Source: Bacteroidaceae bacterium
GTDB taxonomy: Bacteria > Bacteroidota > Bacteroidia > Bacteroidales > Bacteroidaceae
NCBI GenBank assembly: GCA_017427065.1
Contig: JAFRTL010000007.1
Location: 62,001-126,000, forward strand
Direction: 5' to 3'
Length of the DNA stretch: 64,000 nt
This document shows, piece by piece, positions 43,426 through 50,750 of this stretch (position 1 is its first letter; each line of letters opens with the position of its first letter). Made by a program: the position numbers and the translations under genes. The notes under the pieces were generated by a model that saw only the letters and a program-made list of their open reading frames with translations, did no database searches and was not told where the DNA came from.

Positions 43426-45256
43426 AATTTATAATAATCTCTCCGCTTGGATAACGATACTTAGTATGCTTCTTCTGCTTCACCACACCCAGCAGCACTG
43501 TGATGAGTCCCACACGACCAATGAACATCAGGGCTGTGATGAGGAGTCGCCCTGCAGTGTCGAGCTGTGGCGTGATGCCCAGCCCCACTCCATCTGTAGA
43601 GATGGCTGCCAAGCATTCATAGAAGAGCCCTCGGAAAGACACCTGAGGTTCCAGATAACTAAGTACAGCCACAAACAAGAACAGCGTAGAGAGCGACATA
43701 AGGGCCGTGGCATTGGCACGACGGATAGAGTCTGCAGAAAGCTCTCGTCCGAAGACCTCCACACGTTCAGAGCCTCGCACCATGGCCCACATGTTGAGGA
43801 TAATCACAGCAAACGAATTCACCTTGATACCACCTGCAGTGGACTGTGAGCAACCTCCTACCCACATGAGCAGGGCATAGAGCATCAGCGTCTGTATGCT
43901 CCACGTGCCAGGATCGATGGAGTTGAAACCCACGGAACGCGGACACACAGCCAGGAAGAACGACTGTGTGAGCTTCTCAGGAATGGTGAAATCACGCAGC
44001 ACACCATTCCACTCAAAGCAGGCGAAGCACAACCATGCCACACCCAACAAAATGCCCGTAAACAGTAGCGCGATGCGCGTATTAAGGTTGTACAGATGGT
44101 AATAGCTCTTGGCACTCCAATGGCGGGTGCGGATGAAATGCCAAAGACTGCGCAGCTTAAACACCAACGTCTGATGAAGATTCACCAAGACAGGGAAACC
44201 TATACCTCCTAAAATCACCAAGAAAGACAGATAGAGGAACAATGGGATATGCCCATGCAGCACCATCGGATTGGCCAAACCATCTGGCAGGAAGGACATG
44301 CCCGAGTTGCAGAAGGCAGAGATGGCGTGGAAGGCAGAGAAATAAACCTCTTCCTCCAAATCCATGCCCAACGTGCCATGGATGTCTGTCCAAATCACCA
44401 CCATACCTGCAGCCTCTATGCAGATGGTAAACACGAAGATGTCAAACAGCGTGGAGAATAGCGAACCCAGAGAGTCGGAGTTCACCATATCGCGCACCAT
44501 CACTTGGTTATAGACGGATGTATTTCCCATGAAGAACAAGGCGAAAAAGCTGGTGAATGTCATCACACCCAGTCCTCCCACCTGTATGAGGATAGCGAGT
44601 ATCGTGAAGCCTGTAGGCGTAAAAGTGGCAGCCATATCAAGCGGAGAGAGTCCTGTGACGCATACTGCACTGGTGCTCATGAAGATAGAGTCGTACCACG
44701 TGATGCCATTGAAAGTACTGTTTGGCAGCTTCAGCAGCACGGCACCTATCATGATAATCACCAAGAAACTGCCTGCCAATATCAACGAAGGATTGGTACG
44801 TCTTCCTAGCAGTCGCACGATGCCATTAGAGAGGTCAAAAAGCGAGATGATGATCAAGATGGAGAGTCGATAGCCCTTGCTTGCCATAAGATTCCAGAAC
44901 CAATGCATGCCTTGGTGCTCAGGATCTGGTTTATTGAACAGCACAGGAATCAGCGTCAGCAGCAGCAAGAACACCAGGATCCATGTCACCGCATTGTAGT
45001 GCAGGCGTGTGTCCTTGAAGCCCAGCGTCATGTGTGCCAAGATATTGACCAGAATCACTATCCATGCCACCTTGTAGAACTGCGCCAACATGGTGGTTTC
45101 CACCTCTGTAATGGGAAATCCATACTCATAGATTACTGCACTGATCAGCAAGGCAGACACCACGTAAGACAGCACCATCAGGATGTTCAGGAACACCTTG
45201 ACGTAAGGATAAATCAACTTATTTTGATATAATAACAGCTGCCTATTAAACTTCAT
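43424..45256 (-). CDS. trkH: Trk/Ktr potassium channel subunit
   Basis: A 610-residue inner-membrane K+ transporter subunit. The four pore-loop regions are seen as TSAVCVTGLSPLDMAA, FHAISAFCNSGMSF, CPRSVGFNSIDPG and AAISTDGVGLGITPQL, each centred on a filter Gly. About 150 residues precede the first pore unit and carry three or four extra membrane segments (VVSALLISAVIYEYGF; AWIVILVNILAHMTLGF), longer than the E. coli TrkH N-terminus. It works with the TrkA ring encoded downstream. The frame touches the heptamer array at its 3' end. Confidence 0.94.
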   Translation of the reverse strand: MKFNRQLLLYQNKLIYPYVKVFLNILMVLSYVVSALLISAVIYEYGFPITEVETTMLAQFYKVAWIVILVNILAHMTLGFKDTRLHYNAVTWILVFLLLLTLIPVLFNKPDPEHQGMHWFWNLMASKGYRLSILIIISLFDLSNGIVRLLGRRTNPSLILAGSFLVIIMIGAVLLKLPNSTFNGITWYDSIFMSTSAVCVTGLSPLDMAATFTPTGFTILAILIQVGGLGVMTFTSFFALFFMGNTSVYNQVMVRDMVNSDSLGSLFSTLFDIFVFTICIEAAGMVVIWTDIHGTLGMDLEEEVYFSAFHAISAFCNSGMSFLPDGLANPMVLHGHIPLFLYLSFLVILGGIGFPVLVNLHQTLVFKLRSLWHFIRTRHWSAKSYYHLYNLNTRIALLFTGILLGVAWLCFACFEWNGVLRDFTIPEKLTQSFFLAVCPRSVGFNSIDPGTWSIQTLMLYALLMWVGGCSQSTAGGIKVNSFAVIILNMWAMVRGSERVEVFGRELSADSIRRANATALMSLSTLFLFVAVLSYLEPQVSFRGLFYECLAAISTDGVGLGITPQLDTAGRLLITALMFIGRVGLITVLLGVVKQKKHTKYRYPSGEIIIN

Positions 45257-45346
45257 CTGAGTATAGTTTGAAAAGCAAACTTATAGAAAAACGACGGCAT
45301 AAGCAAAAAAAAGAGAGAAAAACGTCAGTCGTAAGAAAATAATCAT

Positions 45347-45354
45347 TACTTTTG
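45347..45354 (+). promoter_or_regulatory. -7 box of the trpB2 promoter
   Basis: TACTTTTG, about 32 nt before the start codon. No clear -33 TTG. The short leader has no Trp-codon peptide or attenuator. Confidence 0.5.
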
Positions 45355-45386
45355 GCGGCAAATTATCATTTTTAAACTACACTATT

Positions 45387-46757
45387 ATGAGTAACAAAGT
45401 TAAAAGATTCATTCTTCCCGAGGAAGAAATACCACATTATTGGTACAACATTCAGGCAGAGATGCCCAACAAGCCACTGCCTCCTATTCATCCAGCAACT
45501 AAGCAACCTCTGAAACCAGAAGACCTCTACCCTATTTTCGCTGAGGAACTTTGTCGCCAGGAACTCAACCAGACAGATGCCTGGATAGAGATCCCAGAAG
45601 AGGTACGTGAGATGTACAAATATTATCGCAGTACCCCATTGGTGCGTGCTTATGGATTAGAGCAGGCACTGGGTACTCCTGCACATATTTATTTCAAGAA
45701 TGAGAGCGTGAGCCCTATGGGTAGCCATAAATTGAATTCTGCTATTCCACAGGCTTACTACTGCAAGAAAGAGGGTGTGACCAATGTGACCACTGAGACA
45801 GGTGCCGGACAGTGGGGTGCCGCTTTGTCATATGCTGCTCGTCTCTTCGGACTCGAGGCTGCTGTCTATCAAGTAAAGATCAGCTATGAGCAGAAGCCTT
45901 ACCGTCGTAGCATCATGCAGACCTACGGTGCACAGGTGACTCCTTCACCATCTATGTCAACCCGTGCTGGCAAGAATATCCTCACACGCGATCCATTCCA
46001 TCAGGGTTCTCTTGGAACAGCCATCTCAGAGGCTATCGAATTGGCTACTACCACACCTAATTGTAAATATACCCTTGGTTCTGTATTGAGCCATGTATCT
46101 CTGCATCAGACAGTGATCGGCCTTGAGGCTGAGAAGCAGATGGAGATGGCTGGCGAATATCCAGACATGGTGATTGCCTGCTTTGGTGGTGGATCCAACT
46201 TCAGTGGTATCGCTTTCCCATTCATGCGTCACAACATCAAGGATGGCAAACAGACACGCTTTATCGCTGCAGAGCCTAATTCTTGTCCTAAACTGACCCG
46301 TGGTAAGTTCGAGTACGACTTTGGCGACGAGGCTGGCTATACGCCACTGCTGCCTATGTACACACTGGGACACAACTTCCGTCCTGCCAATATCCATGCT
46401 GGTGGTCTGCGTTACCACGGTGCTGGTGTGATCATCTCACAACTGCTGAAGGACGGCTTCATGGAGGCTGTGGATATCCCACAGTTGGAGACTTTCGAGG
46501 CCGGTACCCTCTTCGCACGTGCAGAAGGCATCATCCCTGCTCCAGAATCAAGCCACGCCATCGCTGCTACCATCCGCGAGGCTCTGAAGTGCAAGGAAAC
46601 TGGTGAGGAAAAGGTGATTCTGTTCAATCTTTCTGGACATGGCCTTATCGACATGGCTGCTTACGATCAGTACATCGCTGGCAACCTGCAGAACTATACC
46701 ATTTCAGATGAAGAACTGGCTGCTTCAATGAAAGATGCCGATGCACTGAATCAATAA
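45387..46757 (+). CDS. trpB: TrpB2-type tryptophan synthase beta chain
   Basis: A PLP enzyme that condenses indole and serine to tryptophan. 456 residues, longer than TrpB1, with the TrpB2 features: extended N-terminus (FILPEEEIPHYWYNIQAEMP, PPIHPATKQPL), PLP-Lys115 in MGSHKLNSA, TETGAGQWGAAL, and the GGGSNFSGIAFPF phosphate loop. There is no trpA or other trp gene beside it, which is common for TrpB2; it may salvage indole (inference). Monocistronic with a strong terminator. Confidence 0.94.
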   Translation: MSNKVKRFILPEEEIPHYWYNIQAEMPNKPLPPIHPATKQPLKPEDLYPIFAEELCRQELNQTDAWIEIPEEVREMYKYYRSTPLVRAYGLEQALGTPAHIYFKNESVSPMGSHKLNSAIPQAYYCKKEGVTNVTTETGAGQWGAALSYAARLFGLEAAVYQVKISYEQKPYRRSIMQTYGAQVTPSPSMSTRAGKNILTRDPFHQGSLGTAISEAIELATTTPNCKYTLGSVLSHVSLHQTVIGLEAEKQMEMAGEYPDMVIACFGGGSNFSGIAFPFMRHNIKDGKQTRFIAAEPNSCPKLTRGKFEYDFGDEAGYTPLLPMYTLGHNFRPANIHAGGLRYHGAGVIISQLLKDGFMEAVDIPQLETFEAGTLFARAEGIIPAPESSHAIAATIREALKCKETGEEKVILFNLSGHGLIDMAAYDQYIAGNLQNYTISDEELAASMKDADALNQ

Positions 46758-46780
46758 AATCAGCGTAATAATCCACAAAA

Positions 46781-46816
46781 GAGGGAGGACCTGTTGAAGT
46801 CCTCCCTCTTTTTTTT
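46781..46816 (+). terminator. Intrinsic terminator of trpB
   Basis: Perfect 10-bp stem GAGGGAGGAC / GTCCTCCCTC, loop CTGTTGAA, then eight Ts. A4 on the other side may let it act for the convergent DUF4250 gene as well. Confidence 0.92.
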
Positions 46817-46831
46817 CAAGAAACAATCTTT

Positions 46832-47008
46832 TTACCAAAACCGATTCCTCTCGGAATCATACTCAAAACCGATACTCTTCATTTTCTTAATTATCTCATC
46901 TTTCGACACGTCTAAGTCTTCACAAAGCGCATCGAGTGATGGGTATTCATCACGTAACTTCATGTTTAAGAAGCTGTAAAGCATTATCGGATCTTCTGGC
47001 ATACTCAT
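46832..47008 (-). CDS. DUF4250 small protein
   Basis: A 58-residue protein readable on the minus strand: MSMPEDPIMLYSFLNMKLRD, then EYPSLDALCEDLDVSKDEII and KKMKSIGFEYDSERNRFW. I recognise this as the DUF4250 family: the start P-x-DPIxLxSxxNxKLRD and the end GFEYDxERNRF are its hallmarks. It is cytoplasmic with a small helix-turn-helix-like helical layout; function unknown. Start ATG at 47008 (a second in-frame ATG at 47002). Convergent with trpB across the shared terminator region. Easily missed because of its size. Confidence 0.85.
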   Translation of the reverse strand: MSMPEDPIMLYSFLNMKLRDEYPSLDALCEDLDVSKDEIIKKMKSIGFEYDSERNRFW

Positions 47009-47123
47009 TTAAACACACTATTTTTTATTTTCGGGAGCAAAGGTATGGAGTTTATATACATGTTGTTTCCATACAGACTATAATTCGTTGCATTTTTCTT
47101 TGCAATCGATTGCAAAAAAAAGA

Positions 47124-48152
47124 TTAATTCATCTGCTTACCATTACGCTGACTAATGATCACATAGATAATGACTGGTGCTCCAACGATAGGAGTCACTG
47201 CATTTAGCGGAATGATGCCATTCTCTCCTGGAAGTACACAGATAAGATTGCAGAGTAAGGCCACTACCCCACCCATAAGAATGGTTACAGGCAACAATGA
47301 ACGATGATTCTCCGTTCCAAGTATCAATCTGGCCATGTGAGGAACGGCTAAACCAATAAAAGCAATAGGACCGCAAAAAGCTGTGGTAATGGCAGTAAGT
47401 AAACCTGTGATAACAAGTAACCATGTGCGTACTCTTTGGATATTGATACCTAAGTTCTCAGCATAGCGTTCACCAAGCAGCAAAGCATTCAATGGTTTTA
47501 TCAGCAAAACAGATCCTAAAAGTCCCAACAGTGTTACCAATGCGAAACTCGGCATCTGTTTCATAGATACTCCACCAAAGTTACCTAACCCCCATACCAT
47601 ATAACTTTGTACGCCTTGTTCCGTTGCAAAGAAATTGAGCAAAGATATCGCAGATGAAGTGATGTAGCCTATCATGATACCGATAATCAATAACATGACA
47701 TTACTGCGAACTATTGTTGAGAAGAACAGAATCAGTCCCATTACCACCATAGAACCAATAAATGCAGCTATTAGTACAGCCATAAAACCCGATAGAGTCA
47801 GAGTACCAGCAGTAACACTGCCTCCGAAAGCCAACATCACCAATGCCACTCCAAGACTGGCACCTGAATTGATACCAAGGATAGAAGGACCTGCCAATGG
47901 ATTCTTAAAAGCAGTTTGTAGCATCAAACCACTGACAGCAAGCGCACTACCACACAATAATGCCGTGATGGCTTGTGGCAAACGACTCTGCAGCACTATA
48001 AAGCCCCAACTGGCTTTCTGTGGCTCTCCTCCCATAAGGATGCGCCAAATCTCATCCGCTGGTATCTGTACCGATCCAACGAACAAGTTGAGTGCAAACA
48101 GCATTACTATCAGCACTGTCAACCCTATGCCATATTTTGTTCCTGTGCTCAC
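47124..48152 (-). CDS. FecCD-family ABC transporter permease (BtuC-like)
   Basis: A 342-residue permease with about ten membrane helices: QSRLPQAITALLCGSALAVSGLMLQ, NPLAGPSILGINSGASLGVALVML, and AFCGPIAFIGLAVPHMARLILG near the C-terminus, the motif that contacts the ATPase. This family moves B12, haem or siderophores across the inner membrane. As last gene of the riboswitch-controlled btu operon, cobalamin is the likely substrate. It uses a GTG start at 48152. No BtuD ATPase gene follows; the 115 nt before the DUF4250 gene hold nothing else. Confidence 0.9.
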   Translation of the reverse strand: MSTGTKYGIGLTVLIVMLFALNLFVGSVQIPADEIWRILMGGEPQKASWGFIVLQSRLPQAITALLCGSALAVSGLMLQTAFKNPLAGPSILGINSGASLGVALVMLAFGGSVTAGTLTLSGFMAVLIAAFIGSMVVMGLILFFSTIVRSNVMLLIIGIMIGYITSSAISLLNFFATEQGVQSYMVWGLGNFGGVSMKQMPSFALVTLLGLLGSVLLIKPLNALLLGERYAENLGINIQRVRTWLLVITGLLTAITTAFCGPIAFIGLAVPHMARLILGTENHRSLLPVTILMGGVVALLCNLICVLPGENGIIPLNAVTPIVGAPVIIYVIISQRNGKQMN

Positions 48153-48162
48153 TTCTTATATT

Positions 48163-48256
48163 AATTGAGGATTGAGGATTGAGAATTGAGAATTAGGACT
48201 TTGTCATTCCCATCCGGATGGTTAATTCTCAATTTTCAATTCTCAATTTTCAATTT
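48163..48256. repeat. Inverted heptamer arrays between the BtuF-like and BtuC-like genes
   Basis: Five 7-nt units (AATTGAG, GATTGAG, GATTGAG, AATTGAG, AATTAGG; 48163-48197) face five complementary units (TTAATTC, TCAATTT, TCAATTC, TCAATTT, TCAATTT; 48222-48256). They can pair as a stem of more than 20 bp, and the loop carries the 12-bp palindrome CCATCCGGATGG (48210-48221). The array includes the last codons and stop of the BtuF-like gene. There is no T-run after it on the coding strand. Confidence 0.85.
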
Positions 48257-49379
48257 TACTATAATATCTCATCCCTCCCAAACCTTCTATCTCAGGATGG
48301 AAGATTTGTATCATGTCACCCAAGAGATAATCGGGACGGTAAGGAGCTTCCTCATAGTATGCCACTTGCGTGGTATTACAACCATAGACGTTGCCGTCTT
48401 TATACGCCTTCAGATGGGTGTAACCCTCATATTCCGAACGTAGCCATCCCAATGTCACCTCCGTTTCCACACTAGCTTTAAACATCCAAACATCAGCATC
48501 TGCACAACGATCCATCACCATCTCCACAGAGAGCGGTATGCTACCACTATCGTCAGTATGTGTAAAGGGATAGTCGGCTCCTGCATCTACCAACAAGCGA
48601 CCTTGCGTGCTGCGTCCTCCTGGCACATACCATGTAGAACCCATCTTCAAGTCCACTGCCACCTTTGGATGCGTAACAGCACTGGCAGCCAATGCCTTCA
48701 TACGCTCATAGTTGCCACTTACCTCCTTAAAAAGTTGCTCTGCTGCTTCAGAAGCCCCAAAGAGCAGTCCGTAAAACTTCATCCACTCTGCCCTTCCCAG
48801 AGCTGAAGTCTCCATATAGTCAGCACACTCCACGATAGGGATGTCGAGTTCCTCTACTCGACCATAACCACCACTGTTGTTGAAAGGCGACAGCATAATA
48901 GCATCGGGATGCAAGTCGATGATTTTCTCTATATCTGGATTCATGGCATCACCACAATCCATGACTGTGCCCTTAGCTACACCCTCCTGAATGAAAGGTA
49001 GTTGGATATACTTCAAATCGCACACGCCACCTATGCTGCTACCTTTTCCCAGCACGTTCACCAAGCTGCTATGCACAGAGGTGAATACCACTGCCTTCTG
49101 TAATGGTGTACGCACAATAGTTCCTTTAGGCAAATGTGGAGGAAGCTCCTTCTCCCTATCCACCAACACATAAGTATGCAAGGTCTTCAGCGTGTCCCAC
49201 GGATTCTGCAATTTCACCAACGTATAATCATCATACTGCACGATGCTGATGCGCTCAGCATATGAGAAAGCAAGGGTATCTCCGTCATCAGACGGAGACA
49301 TCCCTTGTCTATTTCCGCATGCTGCTAAGCTTAACGCCAGCAGGCAGACTAATAACCTTATAGAATTCTCAATTCTCAA
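48243..49379 (-). CDS. ABC transporter substrate-binding lipoprotein (BtuF-like)
   Basis: A 378-residue periplasmic lipoprotein (signal IRLLVCLLALSLAAC with lipobox Cys) of the class III binding-protein fold: TPLQKAVVFTSVHSSLVNVLG, DIEKIIDLHPDAIMLSPFNN, YMETSALGRAEWMKFYGLLFG and WMFKASVETEV. It should hand cobalamin to the BtuC-like permease. The frame has no ATG near its beginning: the only usable start is the TTG at 49379, inside a heptamer repeat, with an in-frame stop two codons upstream. The C-terminal SKIEN is encoded in another heptamer array. Gap to the preceding propeller gene: 16 nt. Confidence 0.88.
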   Translation of the reverse strand: MRIENSIRLLVCLLALSLAACGNRQGMSPSDDGDTLAFSYAERISIVQYDDYTLVKLQNPWDTLKTLHTYVLVDREKELPPHLPKGTIVRTPLQKAVVFTSVHSSLVNVLGKGSSIGGVCDLKYIQLPFIQEGVAKGTVMDCGDAMNPDIEKIIDLHPDAIMLSPFNNSGGYGRVEELDIPIVECADYMETSALGRAEWMKFYGLLFGASEAAEQLFKEVSGNYERMKALAASAVTHPKVAVDLKMGSTWYVPGGRSTQGRLLVDAGADYPFTHTDDSGSIPLSVEMVMDRCADADVWMFKASVETEVTLGWLRSEYEGYTHLKAYKDGNVYGCNTTQVAYYEEAPYRPDYLLGDMIQIFHPEIEGLGGMRYYSKIEN

Positions 49380-49397
49380 TTGTCAATTCTCAATTTT
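49363..49397. repeat. Heptamer array carrying the BtuF-like start codon
   Basis: Plus-strand units GAATTCT, CAATTCT, CAATTGT, CAATTCT, CAATTTT in exact 7-nt phase. On the coding strand this places TTG triplets every 7 nt; only the one at 49379-49377 is in frame with the BtuF-like gene. The array also overlaps the stop codon of the propeller gene. Confidence 0.85.
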
Positions 49398-50727
49398 AAT
49401 CCACCACCAGCATGTGTACAGGACCTACACCTACATCGTACTTCTTCACAAGTGTACCATCAAGTTTGTACTCGTTCACATAGCCATCTGTGCTATAAGA
49501 AGCATAGCCATCAACTAAGTTATATGAAGAAACGAAAATACGATCTTCATCTACTGCAATACCTGCAGGAGAATCCACTGGAGTCTTTATGAAGTTCTGG
49601 CTCACAACAGAAAGGTCGGATGCTTTATAAGAAGTATAAGAAGTAGTGCCACCCCAAGGAGAATCCACAACATAAAGAATACCATCATCTTCAGTGAAGA
49701 AAGTTGCAGGAATATTAGTGTTAGTCACATTGTCGTTCTCATCAATCACATAGATTGAGGCAGGGACATCACCATAATTACCCATGCAAAGCACGAAAAT
49801 CTTGTCATTAGATTCCTGAATAGCTGTTGGGTTCAATCCCACGTTAATCTTCTTCTCCTCTGTAAAAGATTTCAGATTAATCTTAGAAACTGTCTTGCCA
49901 TTTTCATAATTAGCACCATAGTTCAAACCATCTGAGTTCACTACATAGAGGTAACCATCCTCTATCACCATCTCCTCTGGATTAGGTCCTACAGCCACTG
50001 TCTTGTCAATCTTATTGGTCTTTGGATCTATACGAGATACATGTCCTGTATACATAGACACATATACATAATTATCATCAGCCACAATGTCGCGAGGCTC
50101 ATAGGCAGTCTCATCAGGAAGAATAGTTGTCACACTCTTGAAGGTATTCTTATTCACCACTTCGATGGTGTTTGAACCATCCACAGCAATATACAGATTC
50201 TCACCAAAGATGATACCGTCTTGCACTGTAGCACCCAAACTGCGACCATTTGCATCAGCAAAAACATCGTAAGTCACTGTCTGCGACTTCTCAAACCTAA
50301 TCTGCGATAATGAACCATCAATGCTAGAATACATGTTACCACCATTGAATACTAACAAAGCATCTTCTGCATCAACCTCTACCTCACAAGATGCAGATGG
50401 TCTGCCATCACCCAAAGAAGCTGTAATAATGGCTTTACCAGGAGCTACAGCTGTCACCTTTCCATTAGCATCCACAGTAGCTACTGAAGAATCAGAAGAC
50501 GTCCAATTGATTACCTTTGAAGTAGCCAAAGGATCAACAACCGCTGTAGCATTCAATTGCACACTCTCACCTACAAACAAATCTGCATCATCGGTATCCA
50601 ATACCACAGACTCCTGCACTTTAGGAATTTCAGGCTCATCATTGTCGTAACAAGCCACCAAAGCCATAGGCACCACCAGTGCCATAGCCATCAATTTCAG
50701 AAAATTTCTCAGTTTCATAGTTCTCAA
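49396..50727 (-). CDS. BtuG-like surface beta-propeller lipoprotein with an Ig-like domain
   Basis: A 443-residue lipoprotein (KLMAMALVVPMALVAC lipobox). Residues 40-120 form a Big_2-type Ig-like domain (VLDTDDADLFVGESVQLNATA, ATVDANGKVTAVAPGKAIITAS); residues 125-443 are a YVTN/DUF5074-type beta-propeller with repeated blades (NLYIAVDGSNTIEVVNKNTF, NYVYVSMYTGHVSRIDPKTN, GYLYVVNSDGLNYG). BtuG of Bacteroides thetaiotaomicron is such a surface propeller that captures B12 and sits on BtuB. Position directly after btuB under a B12 riboswitch supports the same job here. The Ig-like domain is an addition relative to what I know of BtuG. Confidence 0.85.
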   Translation of the reverse strand: MRTMKLRNFLKLMAMALVVPMALVACYDNDEPEIPKVQESVVLDTDDADLFVGESVQLNATAVVDPLATSKVINWTSSDSSVATVDANGKVTAVAPGKAIITASLGDGRPSASCEVEVDAEDALLVFNGGNMYSSIDGSLSQIRFEKSQTVTYDVFADANGRSLGATVQDGIIFGENLYIAVDGSNTIEVVNKNTFKSVTTILPDETAYEPRDIVADDNYVYVSMYTGHVSRIDPKTNKIDKTVAVGPNPEEMVIEDGYLYVVNSDGLNYGANYENGKTVSKINLKSFTEEKKINVGLNPTAIQESNDKIFVLCMGNYGDVPASIYVIDENDNVTNTNIPATFFTEDDGILYVVDSPWGGTTSYTSYKASDLSVVSQNFIKTPVDSPAGIAVDEDRIFVSSYNLVDGYASYSTDGYVNEYKLDGTLVKKYDVGVGPVHMLVVD

Positions 50728-50750
50728 TTTTAAATTATCTCGTTTAATGT

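Noticed and set aside
45355..45386. A trp attenuator or T-box ahead of trpB.
   Set aside because: The leader is only about 30 nt and has no Trp-codon peptide or alternative stems.
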